Below are positions 34,091 through 43,800 of a DNA stretch of 64,000 nt, in pieces (the stretch's first letter is position 1; every line of letters starts with the position of its first letter). The translations under genes and the position numbers were made by a program. Origin of the DNA: Bacteroides mediterraneensis (lineage in GTDB: Bacteria; Bacteroidota; Bacteroidia; Bacteroidales; Bacteroidaceae); assembly GCF_016900355.1 (NCBI RefSeq), contig NZ_JACJKA010000019.1:1-64000 (forward strand), in the 5' to 3' direction. The notes beneath the pieces are model-generated. The model made no database searches, was not told the origin of the DNA, and saw nothing but the letters and a program-made list of their open reading frames with translations.

Positions 34091-35860
34091 TTATTTGTAG
34101 GAGCCACTTTCCTGCACTTGCTGCATGACGCGCAGGAAGTTGCCTCCCCAGATCCGCTGGATGTCTTCCTCACTGTAACGTTCGTGGAGCAACTGGCGGG
34201 TGAGATTGATCATTTCCGAAGAATCGTTGCATCCAATGATGCCTCCGTCGCCGTCAAAATCACTGCCGATACCCACATGCTCGATACCCATCACGTTCAC
34301 CATATGGTTCAGGTGTTCGATGGCATCCAGGATGTGTGCCGGACGTTCGGTGCGGAGGAATCCGCTGTAAAGGCAGACCTGCACTACGCCCCCTTTTCGG
34401 GCAATGGCCCGGAGCTGGTCGTCGGTCAGGTTGCGCGGGTGGTCACAGAGGGTCCGGCTGGAAGAATGTGAGCAGACCACCGGTTGGCTGCTGATGTCCA
34501 GTGTTTCGTAGAACGTACGTTCCCCACTGTGCGACAAGTCCACCATCATTCCCAATCGGTTCATTTCGCGGATTACTTGTTCACCGAAAGGTGTAACCCC
34601 TAAGTTCTCTTCGTTGTGGCGGGTCGAGCCGCAGATGTCGTTGTTCCCATTGTGACAGAGCGTCATGTACACCACCCCTCGTTTGCGGAAATGTTCCACC
34701 CGGCTCAGGTCTTTTCCGATGGCATAGCCGTTTTCAATGCCCAGCATAATGGCCTTCTTGCTTTCCCGTTTCAGACGATACAGATCGGCTGGTGTATAAG
34801 CGATATCTACTGCCGTACAGTTCTTGGCCACCATTTCTTCAATTTCGTTCAGCAGCTGGTCGGTTTTGGCCGTAGCAGCCAGCAGGGCTTCATCCGTCCG
34901 TTCTTTCTGCGCCAGATAAGCCACCATGATGGTGGCATCCTGCCGTCCTTCCGTCATTTTGTGCAGGTCGACTTTGATTTTCGGGTCACGTGTATCAAAG
35001 CGGATATGCTGGTTGAAGAACATCGGCGTATCGCAGTGCGTATCCAGAATCAGCAAGCGCTGGTGCAGTTCCTTCGCTTTCCGGAACGAACGGGCTTCGC
35101 GGATGAGCCATCCGAAGAGCGGCATCATGCACTTGTCCTGATTCAGGATGAAGCATTCCGGATGCCACTGTACGCCCAGCATGGATTTGTATTCCGTACT
35201 TTCGATGGCCTCTATCACTCCGTCGGGAGCCGTGGCCGATACTCGGAATCCCAGGGCCGGTTCTTTCACAGCCTGGTGATGGAACGAATTGACCGCTATT
35301 TCCTTCGCATTCATTATACGGGCCAGCAGACTGCCCTCCGCCAGTTCTACCCGGTGGGAGGGAAAGCTCCGTTCCAGATCCTGGCTGTGCTTGATAGACG
35401 GTGTATCTTTCTGCGCATAGATATCTTGATAAAGCGTACCTCCTAAGGCTGCATTGAGCACCTGTATGCCTCGGCAAATACCCAGTATCGGAATCTGTCG
35501 GTTGGCGGCCAGGCGTGTCAGCAACAGTTCCTGTCGGTCGCGGTAAGGATTGATGCTGTGTAGTTCACGGATAGGATCTTCGTGTAGGAACAGCGGATTC
35601 AGGTCGCCTCCGCCCGTGAGCAGCAGTCCGTCCAAATGTTCCAGTGTGTTGATCAGTAAGTTGACATCCTCATAAGGAGGAATCACTACCGGTACCCCTC
35701 CTGCCTGAATGATGGACTGGTAGTAGCCCGGTGCCAGGGTCAGGTTGCCGTCGCTGAAGTTCCCCGTCAGTCCGATAAGTGGAGCTTTTTTATGATTCGG
35801 AAAACGGTTGTGAATCTCCTTGTCGAGGGCTTGAATATCGAAAGAAAAATCTGTTTTCAT
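34091..35860 (-). CDS. fusion of C26 gamma-glutamyl hydrolase and M19 dipeptidase
   Basis: The 589-residue protein joins two hydrolases. Residues about 25-260 are a PuuD/C26-type class I glutamine-amidotransferase fold with nucleophile C129 in LGICRGIQ and H233/E235 in WHPE, as in gamma-glutamyl-GABA hydrolases. Residues about 268-585 are a renal-dipeptidase (M19) barrel with metal ligands H275 and D277 in DTHCDTP, Glu in GIENGYA, His in DLSHSG, His in SHSS and Asp in GSDFDGD. Both sites look complete. The ATG at 35860 is used because a -7 element lies at 35888-35895, within the longer frame. No signal peptide is seen, so a cytoplasmic role is likely. It may degrade gamma-glutamyl peptides and the resulting dipeptides. 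Confidence 0.88.
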   Translation of the reverse strand: MKTDFSFDIQALDKEIHNRFPNHKKAPLIGLTGNFSDGNLTLAPGYYQSIIQAGGVPVVIPPYEDVNLLINTLEHLDGLLLTGGGDLNPLFLHEDPIRELHSINPYRDRQELLLTRLAANRQIPILGICRGIQVLNAALGGTLYQDIYAQKDTPSIKHSQDLERSFPSHRVELAEGSLLARIMNAKEIAVNSFHHQAVKEPALGFRVSATAPDGVIEAIESTEYKSMLGVQWHPECFILNQDKCMMPLFGWLIREARSFRKAKELHQRLLILDTHCDTPMFFNQHIRFDTRDPKIKVDLHKMTEGRQDATIMVAYLAQKERTDEALLAATAKTDQLLNEIEEMVAKNCTAVDIAYTPADLYRLKRESKKAIMLGIENGYAIGKDLSRVEHFRKRGVVYMTLCHNGNNDICGSTRHNEENLGVTPFGEQVIREMNRLGMMVDLSHSGERTFYETLDISSQPVVCSHSSSRTLCDHPRNLTDDQLRAIARKGGVVQVCLYSGFLRTERPAHILDAIEHLNHMVNVMGIEHVGIGSDFDGDGGIIGCNDSSEMINLTRQLLHERYSEEDIQRIWGGNFLRVMQQVQESGSYK

Positions 35861-35887
35861 GCGTGCATTCTTTTTTAGCAAGTGACG

Positions 35888-35895
35888 CAAATATA
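35888..35895 (-). promoter_or_regulatory. -7 element of the C26-M19 fusion gene
   Basis: TATATTTG on the minus strand matches TAnnTTTG, 27 bases before the ATG at 35860. The longer ATG at 35920 would lie upstream of it. Confidence 0.5.
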
Positions 35896-36050
35896 GAGAG
35901 AACTTGTGAATTAATGGCACAATTAGGGAGATAAAGTCGTTATTTTGTTACTCATTGCAGATTGCCCTTCCAGCATGTATAGCATTAATTAGCATCTCAG
36001 ATAGAAGGTTATTCAAATTATTTTCTCATATTTGTTTAAAATCTAATGAT

Positions 36051-36971
36051 ATGGAATTGATTCGAAGCCTTTCTCAAATGGTGAACTGTCTGCGTTCGCG
36101 CGGCATACGTCGGAAAGTGGCGGTAGTCTGCCCGAACGATCCGCACACGGAATATGTGATTATTCGAAGCCTGAGGGAGGAAATTGCCGAATATCTCTTG
36201 GTGACAGATTCAGCCCACTTGAAAGAAGCGCTCGACTTGCGGGCGGCTTCTCCCGATTTTGTACACATTTACGAGGCAGGTACTCCCGACGAAGCGGCAG
36301 CCTTGGCCGTACAGCTGGTGCGGATGGGAGAAGCTGAAGTGTTGATGAAAGGGCTTATCAACACGGACAATCTGTTGCGGGCGGTGTTGAAGAAAGGAGA
36401 GGGCCTGTTGCCTGAAGGAGGCGTGCTGAGCCATGTCGCGGTGGCGCAGGTACCCTTGTATCACAAACTGTTGTTCTTTTCGGATGCGGCGGTGATTCCA
36501 CGGCCCACACTGGCACAATTCCGGGCAATGATTTCCTGCGATTTGGATTTGTGTCGCAAGTTGGGGTGTGAGGAGCCCCGGGTGGCCCTTATTCACTGTT
36601 CGGAGAAAGTCAACGAGAAGTTTCCCCACACCCTGAGTTATGTGGAACTCAAGAAAGAGGCGCAGGAAGGACGTTTCGGACATGTCTTTATCGACGGACC
36701 GATGGATGCCAAGACTGCCTGCGACAAGCATAGCGGGGAGATAAAAGGCCTTTCTTCTCCCGTAGTCGGCAATGCGGATATTCTGATTTTCCCCAATATC
36801 GAATCGGGCAATACGTTTTACAAAACCTTGTCCCTGTTTGGCGATGCGAACATGGCAGGCATGCTCACCGGAACTCTTGCACCGGTGGTGGTGCCTTCAC
36901 GGAGTGACTCCGGTAACTCCAAATACTACAGTCTGGTACTGGCTTGCCTGGCAGGGGCGCGAAAAGAATAA
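36051..36971 (+). CDS. ptb: phosphate butyryltransferase (phosphate acyltransferase)
   Basis: The enzyme exchanges CoA and phosphate on a short acyl group, giving acyl phosphate for the kinase encoded next. The 306-residue start at 36051 (MELIRSLSQM) is preferred: the frame opening at 35955 adds 32 residues unlike the family and overlaps a near-consensus -7 CATATTTG. The PTA/PTB fold is visible from VAVVCPNDPHTEYVIIRSL to the late SPVVGNADILIFPNIESGN and FKTLSLFGDANMAGMLTG-like segment. Length is that of Ptb, shorter than classical Pta. buk follows 11 bases later. Butyryl, isobutyryl or another branched acyl group could be the substrate. Confidence 0.88.
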   Translation: MELIRSLSQMVNCLRSRGIRRKVAVVCPNDPHTEYVIIRSLREEIAEYLLVTDSAHLKEALDLRAASPDFVHIYEAGTPDEAAALAVQLVRMGEAEVLMKGLINTDNLLRAVLKKGEGLLPEGGVLSHVAVAQVPLYHKLLFFSDAAVIPRPTLAQFRAMISCDLDLCRKLGCEEPRVALIHCSEKVNEKFPHTLSYVELKKEAQEGRFGHVFIDGPMDAKTACDKHSGEIKGLSSPVVGNADILIFPNIESGNTFYKTLSLFGDANMAGMLTGTLAPVVVPSRSDSGNSKYYSLVLACLAGARKE

Positions 36972-36982
36972 GACCTGACCTT

Positions 36983-38059
36983 ATGAAAATACTTGTCATT
37001 AATCCGGGCTCCACTTCCACGAAGCTGGCAGTCTATGAGAATGAAAATCCCGTGTGGCGTGAAAGCATCGCACATCCGTCCAAGGAGCTGGCGGGCTTTC
37101 ACCATATCAACGAGCAGTATGAATACCGCCGTGCACATGTGCACGATACGTTGGAGAAGGCCGGTATCCCATTGGTTTTTGATGCCGTGATTGCTCGTGG
37201 AGGCTTGTTGAAGCCCACTCCCGGAGGGGTGTATCAAATCAATGAACGTATCAAGCATGACTTGTGGCATGCCACTATGGAACATGCGTCGAACCTGGCG
37301 GCATGGATTGCCGACGAGATAGCGCATTGTGCGGGTTGCCCGTCATATCTGGCCGACCCGGTGGTAACGGACGAGTTGCGCGACTTGGCCCGTATTTCCG
37401 GTATTCCGGAGCTTCCCCGTATCTCCATTTTTCATGCCCTGAACAGTCGGGCGGTATCCCGGCGGTATGCGGCCCGTATCGGACGGAAGTATGAAGAACT
37501 GAACCTGATTGTAGCCCACTTGGGGGGAGGCATCTCGGTCAGTGCGCATCACTATGGGAAAGTGGTCGATGTGAACAATGCCTTGAATGGGGAAGGCCCT
37601 TTCAGTCCGGAACGGGCAGGAACATTGCCGGCCCGACAGTTGGTTGATTTGTGTTTCAGCGGGAAATATACCTATGCGGAAATCCGAAAGATGATTAACG
37701 GCCGGGGGGGACTGGTGGCACATCTGGGTACGACCGATGTGCAGAGTATTATCCGTTGGGCCCATGCCGGAGCCGAAAGGCACAAACTGGTGCTCGATGC
37801 CATGCTCTACACGGTGGCCAAGCAGGTAGGAGCCATGCATATTGCCCTGCACGGACAGACCGATGCTGTGATTTTGACAGGGGGTATCGCTTTCAATGAC
37901 TATTGTATCCGCGGGTTGCGGGAGTGGCTGGAAGGGCTGGCTCCGATTGTGGTCATTCCCGGAGAAGATGAGATGGGAGCGTTGGCCATGAATGCCCTGG
38001 GTGTGCTGCGGGGAGAGTTGACTTTGCAGGAGTATGCACCGGAAGAAAACATAGAATAA
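36983..38059 (+). CDS. buk: butyrate kinase family (ASKHA acyl kinase)
   Basis: The 358-residue enzyme makes ATP from acyl phosphate. It begins MKILVINPGSTSTKLAVYEN, the phosphate-1 motif of acetate and butyrate kinases. The later ASKHA motifs are VAHLGGGISVSAHHYGKVVD, the late adenosine motif DAVILTGGIAFND and GEDEMGALAMNALGVL. The order HGGLLKPTPGG-type loop (RGGLLKPTPGGVY) separates it from acetate kinases. The start ATG at 36983 lies 11 bases after ptb. Bacteroides do not normally make much butyrate, so branched-chain or propionyl substrates are plausible. The kinase is placed by remembered family features. Confidence 0.9.
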   Translation: MKILVINPGSTSTKLAVYENENPVWRESIAHPSKELAGFHHINEQYEYRRAHVHDTLEKAGIPLVFDAVIARGGLLKPTPGGVYQINERIKHDLWHATMEHASNLAAWIADEIAHCAGCPSYLADPVVTDELRDLARISGIPELPRISIFHALNSRAVSRRYAARIGRKYEELNLIVAHLGGGISVSAHHYGKVVDVNNALNGEGPFSPERAGTLPARQLVDLCFSGKYTYAEIRKMINGRGGLVAHLGTTDVQSIIRWAHAGAERHKLVLDAMLYTVAKQVGAMHIALHGQTDAVILTGGIAFNDYCIRGLREWLEGLAPIVVIPGEDEMGALAMNALGVLRGELTLQEYAPEENIE

Positions 38060-38094
38060 AAAATCGGGACATCTTCGTCACGAAGATATCCCGA
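38058..38094 (-). terminator. terminator of the SusCD operon, also a hairpin after buk
   Basis: TCGGGA...TCCCGA with an inner ATCTTCGT/ACGAAGAT stem (38064-38094) is followed on the minus strand by six U. On the plus strand it immediately follows buk but lacks a T-run. Confidence 0.75.
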
Positions 38095-38117
38095 CAAATC
38101 CTTATTTAAGGTTAAAC

Positions 38118-38135
38118 GTCAGTGTGAATACTGAC
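38118..38135. repeat. small hairpin between convergent genes
   Basis: GTCAGT (38118-38123) and ACTGAC (38130-38135) are complementary. It lies between two larger hairpins of the buk/lipoprotein convergence. Confidence 0.4.
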
Positions 38136-38156
38136 TCTTCAAGAGAGATTATTTAG

Positions 38157-38191
38157 AAAAGACTGTATCCCATCAACGGGATCAGTCTTTT
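38157..38191 (+). terminator. terminator hairpin beside the lipoprotein stop
   Basis: AAAAGACTG-ATCCC (38157-38171) pairs with GGGATCAGTCTTTT (38178-38191), followed by T-rich sequence. It can serve buk on the plus strand and, through its A-run, the minus-strand operon. Confidence 0.65.
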
Positions 38192-38195
38192 GTGT

Positions 38196-39065
38196 TTAGT
38201 CTGCAATAAACTCATCATAGCCATAACCAAGAGCTCCAGCAGAAACTTGATAGGCTATAAGGATAAAGCAGTTGTGGTTGGCGTACATACCACTTTCATA
38301 ACCATTGTCGGTTACAAATGCATCATTTCCTTGCCAGTAACCAATATCGCTGACTGAGATACTTCCGTAGCTTCCATAGGTGTACGAAGTCAGGGTGGAA
38401 GGTACACGGAAGAACTGGTATTCTCCTTGTGAATCCGTTGCAGTCTTATCAATCAGGTTAATCTTCATGCTGTATCCTTCTCCAAATACGTCTTTGAAGC
38501 GGTACAGAGTGGGATCCGTCGTACAAACTTGTAAGGTAGTTGATACAGAAGACTGCCCCAAGATGGTGGCTGCAGGAGTTCCGCTTGCACTGGTAGTCCC
38601 GAATACATAAGTACCTGTTGCTACATCTTCCCAGGCAAGTCCGGTAAACACTACTTCTTGTGAAGCCATGTTGCTTCCGTTTACGCCTACGATGGTGATG
38701 GTATATTCACCTTGCAGGTTGGTGAGAGTGATGTCTGCGTTAGATTCTCCAGAGATACCTTCTATTTTAGTTCCGTTTTCTACGACATAAGTCATATATC
38801 CGGTTTCTCCATTGGCTTCCACATGCGCTTTCTTGTCTGCGGTAGTTTCGGCCAGATAGTAAGCCTCACTCACCTGATTGTTGGCGGCAATACGGATTCT
38901 CACATCATTGTCAGGGTTGTATTCCGGTGCTTCGACTGTATATTCATATAGCGTAATGGCAGGTGCTCCGTCTGTACCTGGAGTAGTTCCTTCTTCTTCC
39001 TTACAGCTAGTCATTGCCACTATAGTAAGGAGCATCATTCCCAAAGCATTGATATATTTTTTCAT
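38196..39065 (-). CDS. surface lipoprotein of a SusCD operon, 289 aa
   Basis: The signal peptide (MKKYINALGMMLLTIVAMTSC) ends in a lipobox with Cys21, followed by an acidic KEEEG stretch of the type that promotes surface exposure in Bacteroides. A Gly/Thr/Pro-rich linker and beta-rich domains follow; aromatic residues cluster near the C-terminus (YGSYGSISVSDIGYWQGNDA). It is in the third place of an operon after susC and susD, where SusE-like or surface glycan- or peptide-binding lipoproteins lie. It probably binds the same nutrient on the cell surface; the ligand is unknown. No close family is recognised. Confidence 0.75.
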   Translation of the reverse strand: MKKYINALGMMLLTIVAMTSCKEEEGTTPGTDGAPAITLYEYTVEAPEYNPDNDVRIRIAANNQVSEAYYLAETTADKKAHVEANGETGYMTYVVENGTKIEGISGESNADITLTNLQGEYTITIVGVNGSNMASQEVVFTGLAWEDVATGTYVFGTTSASGTPAATILGQSSVSTTLQVCTTDPTLYRFKDVFGEGYSMKINLIDKTATDSQGEYQFFRVPSTLTSYTYGSYGSISVSDIGYWQGNDAFVTDNGYESGMYANHNCFILIAYQVSAGALGYGYDEFIAD

Positions 39066-39097
39066 GTTCCTATTCTTTATTTAATAAATCAACTTTT

Positions 39098-40801
39098 TTA
39101 ATTAGCCCATATAAATTCGCTGGAGTCAGATGTAGGCATAATTGGGGTTGGGTTATTGGTGCACGCTGAATTGTAGTCTGTTTCTGTTCCTACGATACAG
39201 AAGTCCATCCAGTCAGGATGTACATTTCCTGAGTTTACATTGTAACCTCCATAGTTCCAGCGATAGCCTGTGGGATGATTTGTGTTGGCATAGCTACGGA
39301 TAACCCCTTTATCAAAACGTTTGATGTCATAAGTTGCAAAACCTTCCCCCCAAAGCTCTACACGGCGTTGCCACCATACTTCATTTTGGAATCCAGTAGC
39401 GTGATTACTACCATAAGTATCATTGGTGTGTTTACCATATACATATTCCGGATCTCTGGTTTTTGCGAAGTTAGTTAACAAGGTGATACCGCGTGCTTCA
39501 TTTTGCATACCTGCAGCTTCAGCTTCGATTAATATCATTTCTTCTACACGCATTAAAGGTACAGAGACTGTGAAAGCTGCATATTGATTTGCATGTTCTC
39601 CATTGGCTGGACGGAATTTCAATTCTAGTCCTCCTACCTTCTTGGAAGTAGTAGCTTCAGCTGTGGTTAGTAAGCCTTCTGGTACATCTGAATAAGCACT
39701 TAGTGCATTCAGGGCGTCAGCTTGTGCCATGTTGTCAATGGCAAAGTCTACATAGCATTTCTTGCGGAAGTCTGTGGCAGGAATGGTCTGGTAGAGATGA
39801 TAATCGATGCGTTTAGGGCTACCATAGTTAGATGCATATCCACAATTTGATGCGCTGACTTCAATAATCATTTGTGACCCCCAGCTGCTGTCTCCATCAT
39901 TTTGTAGGATACAGGGATCATCGTCTTTGAAACGAACAGCAAACATCCATGAATTGTTTCCATCTGGAGTGTTGAAACCGGTTGTACGTGAAGTGTATTG
40001 GCTTTCTGTTAATGCCGTATAGCCTTGTTGGGCAAGTTTTGCATATTTTTCAGCATTTGGCCAGTCTTCCATAACTAGATAGGCACGTGCTTTTAGTCCA
40101 TATACAACTGAGAGGTTGGGTGTATAAATATCAGAGCGGTTGTAGTCTGCCAGATAAGTCTCAGCTTTGTCCAAATCTGAAAGGATTTGCGCCCACATTG
40201 CTTCATTGGTTGCACGAGGATTGGTTGCCAGCTCATTGACGGCAGTTGTTTCCAGTACCAAAGGAACTGTTTCAGCCTTTTTATCGAACGCATAGGATTT
40301 TTGAGCAAACATCTGTGCCAAATCCATATAGAACATGGCTCTCATGGCATAAGCAATACCTGCACCTGAAGCATGCTCTGGTGATGGTTCTGCTCCTGCT
40401 AAAGTCAATACATCATTACAGCTTTTAATCCATCCATAAAAATAGGTCCAGGGATATTGGCATACAGCATAGAGTGGACCTAGACCGGTTCCACAAGTAT
40501 ACCATGTTGTATACCACTCATTACCTGTATCTTCTAATGCGATATCTTGTCCCATGACGTCACGCATCAGGAAGAATGAGGTATAACCGTAATCGTATGG
40601 CGACATATCGGATGCTTTGTAGACAAATTTTCCAGCCATTGTGTTGGTAATGGCGTCTACAAAGTTTTGGAAGGCTCCGGTGGCGTTAGCTGCTTGATCC
40701 ACTGTTACATAGTTGCTTTGTGGCTCAATTTCTTTGATACAGCCTGTAAGCGATGTCATACCCAAGGCTGCCAGAGAAGCAAATAAAAATATTTTTTTCA
40801 T
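39098..40801 (-). CDS. SusD/RagB family outer-membrane nutrient-binding lipoprotein
   Basis: SusD-type lids close over the SusC barrel and bind nutrients. The start at 40801 (MKKIFLFASLAALGMTSL) is preferred over 40819; the lipobox is TGC with the acylated Cys near residue 21, then the typical spacer KEIEPQSNYVTVDQAAN. TPR-like helices cover the middle. The conserved late region includes LMRVEEMILIEAEAAG and the end NPTPIMPTSDSSEFIWAN. At about 567 residues it is of normal length. It follows susC after 32 bases and lies in the same operon. Confidence 0.92.
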   Translation of the reverse strand: MKKIFLFASLAALGMTSLTGCIKEIEPQSNYVTVDQAANATGAFQNFVDAITNTMAGKFVYKASDMSPYDYGYTSFFLMRDVMGQDIALEDTGNEWYTTWYTCGTGLGPLYAVCQYPWTYFYGWIKSCNDVLTLAGAEPSPEHASGAGIAYAMRAMFYMDLAQMFAQKSYAFDKKAETVPLVLETTAVNELATNPRATNEAMWAQILSDLDKAETYLADYNRSDIYTPNLSVVYGLKARAYLVMEDWPNAEKYAKLAQQGYTALTESQYTSRTTGFNTPDGNNSWMFAVRFKDDDPCILQNDGDSSWGSQMIIEVSASNCGYASNYGSPKRIDYHLYQTIPATDFRKKCYVDFAIDNMAQADALNALSAYSDVPEGLLTTAEATTSKKVGGLELKFRPANGEHANQYAAFTVSVPLMRVEEMILIEAEAAGMQNEARGITLLTNFAKTRDPEYVYGKHTNDTYGSNHATGFQNEVWWQRRVELWGEGFATYDIKRFDKGVIRSYANTNHPTGYRWNYGGYNVNSGNVHPDWMDFCIVGTETDYNSACTNNPTPIMPTSDSSEFIWAN

Positions 40802-40833
40802 CTTGTAGTTTCTTTTCATTGGTTAAAAATGGA

Positions 40834-43800
40834 TTAGAATGTCAACTGGATTCCGCCTGTAACAGTACGTACGGGTGAATAGACATTGACTTGAGTGTTT
40901 TCGTTGAATGAATAACGAGGATCAAGTCCTTGACGTGCAGACCAGAAGCACAGGTTTTCTCCGCTGGCATAGATACGCAGCTTGTCGATGCCCAGGTTGC
41001 TCAGCCATTTCTTGGGTAAGGTATAACCTACAGTGAATGACTGGAAGTTCAGATAGCTTGCATCTGTCATGAAGCGGTTTGAACGGGCAGCTGTGTACTG
41101 GTCCATATATTGCATACGCGGAATATCGCTCGATGTGTTGTTCGGAGTCCAAGCCTTGAGGGCATCTACGTGGAGGGCAGAACCTGTGGCTGAACCAGTC
41201 AGGTTGGTCATCAATGACATGTAACGTGCATCGTACACTTGACCGCCAATCTGATAATCGAAAGTCATGGACAAGTCGAAGCCGTAGGCACTAAGAGTGG
41301 TTCCGAAACCACCATAAGCTTTCGGCAAGCTACTGCCTTGTTCGTAACGGGAAGCAGAGTTCGGGTCAGTGGTTGTGTAAGAATGATTGGTGGCCGGACG
41401 GTTTGTGGCGCTGGCACCAGTAGATGGGTCTACCATGTCGGCATCTACCCAATAGAGGGCCTGTCCTTGTTCGTCCATACCTGCATATTCAGGCAACATG
41501 TAGTTGTAGATGGAACCACCTACCTTATACCATTTCCAGTCGGCGCTGTAACCACCCAGCAAACCTACTTTTGAGGCCGGCAATGAAAGGATTTCGTCTT
41601 TGTTGTGGGCGATGTTGAACTGTACACTCCAATCTATATTGCGTGTACGGATGATGCTACCTTGCAAGGTCACTTCCACACCTCGGTTGCGGATATCACC
41701 GATGTTGTCGTAGTAACCACGTGTACCGGCTGATTCCGGAATGTTCAACCAGAACAGCAGGTCGGTTGTTTTCTTGTTATAGAAATCGATGCTACCGGAA
41801 AGTCTCCGATTGAACAAGCTGAATTCTACACCGACGTTCAAGTTGTTGGTGGTTTCCCAGCTGATTTCCGGATTACCCATCATACGGAAAGCGGCAGACA
41901 TGCTGGAAGGAGTAGAGGCAGACAGTGAATAAGTGTTTACGTATGCGAAATCACCTACGTTATCGTTACCTTGCTGTCCGATAGATAATTTCAGTTTCAA
42001 TTCATCTACCCATGATGCGTTGAAGAACTCTTCTTTGTTGATCAACCATGCGGCACCGGCTGACCAGAAGTTACCCCAACGGTTTTCCTTGGCAAAACGT
42101 GAAGAAGCATCACGACGGTAAGAACCAGAGAGGAAGTATTTGTCATCGTAGTTGTACTGGAGACTACCGAAATAACCTTCCACATTGTATTCGCTGGTGT
42201 AAGAGTTTGAACTTACCTTGCTGGCTGAGGCGTTGATTTCCGGAATGTACTGGGAGAACAATCCCTGACCGTAAGCATAAAGGTAAGTGGTCTTGGTGTC
42301 ATAATATTCATGACCCAACATGACATTGATGTTGTGTTTGTCGAACTGGTCGAAGTAAGTCAATGTCTGTACATGGTTCTGACGCAAGTTGTCTGTTTGT
42401 GATTTGTCAATCTGACCTCCGGCAGAAACTTTCGGTCCGTACAGTGCAGTCTGCATCAGAGAATAGTTGGTGTGTCCCCAGATCAGAGAGCTGGTGGCAT
42501 TGAATTTCAAGAAATCAGTGAAATTGATGTCCAATGAGAAGTTACCGTTGAACTGCTGTCCCTTGCTCTCATCCGTGTTGTAACGGTTGGTACCCAGCGG
42601 GTTGTTGGTGCCGGAGAACGGACGGGTCAGTCCCGGATAGTTGCTGGCGGCTACACCATAATCGTATTGCGGGTTTCCGAATTCATCACGACGGATGGTC
42701 GGGTTGCCGTTGGCATCCAATACGCGTACGTAAATCGGATAAATCGGTGCAATAGAAGAGGTATAATACATCAGGTTGGATGAATTAAGAGTAGTGTTCA
42801 TGTTGGCATTGGATTCTGTAGTAGAATTCACATAGCCTACATTGGCACCCAGTTTCAACCATTTGGTAGGTTGATAATCTGCTTTTACACGTGCTGTAAA
42901 ACGTTTGAAGCCAGAGTATTCAATGATACCGTTATCATCCAGGTAACCCATGCTGGCATAGAATGAACCTTTATCGTTGGCTCCGTTGATGTTGATGGTA
43001 TATTCCTGGCGAAGTGAATTGCTGTATGCTGCATCCGTCCAGTTATCCGGATACAAGTAGTAAGTTTCCCCGTTTGCTTCATAAGCCCGTCCCAGAGTGG
43101 CATTCGGATTTAATTTTCCATTCAGACCGATAAGCTGTTCTCCATTCGGTACGGTGTATACGTTATACGCCAACTGGTTCAACATGGTCGTGTTGGCATT
43201 GACATTGGCAGTGGCTGCGTTCTGTCCTTGGCCGTAGAAATAGTAGTTATAGTACTGGCTGTACATGGCTTCATAGTACTGTCCCGGGTCATTGATGGTT
43301 TCATAATCCTGTATGGCACGGCTGTTGGCACCCCATTTCATATCCACGTTGATCTGCGGCTTTTTGTTCTTTCCGGTTTTGGTGGTAATCAAGATGACAC
43401 CTGATGCACCACGTGCACCATACAGAGCGGCAGAAGCGGCATCCTTCAATACGGTAACTGATTCGATATCACTCTGTGGAATGTTGCTCAAAGAAGCCGA
43501 ATAAGGAGCTCCATCTACGATAACCAAAGGTTCTGTACTTAATGAAAGAGAAGAAATACCACGAATGTTGATGCTTCCGCTGCTAGCACCTGGAGCACCT
43601 GATCCGCCACGCATCTGTAAACCTGGAGTTGTTCCAACCAGTGCATTGGCCACATTGGTAGTAATGTGTTTTGCTAGATCTTCACTATCTAGAACTGCCG
43701 CAGAACCTGTAAAAGAACTTTTTTTCTGTGTACCGAATGCTACCACCATAACCTCGTCTAGCATTTCTGTGTCGGATTGTAGGGTTACCCGGATTAATCC

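Noticed and set aside
35861-35920. Longer start for the C26-M19 fusion
   Set aside because: A -7 element at 35888-35895 lies within this extension, so the ATG at 35860 is used.
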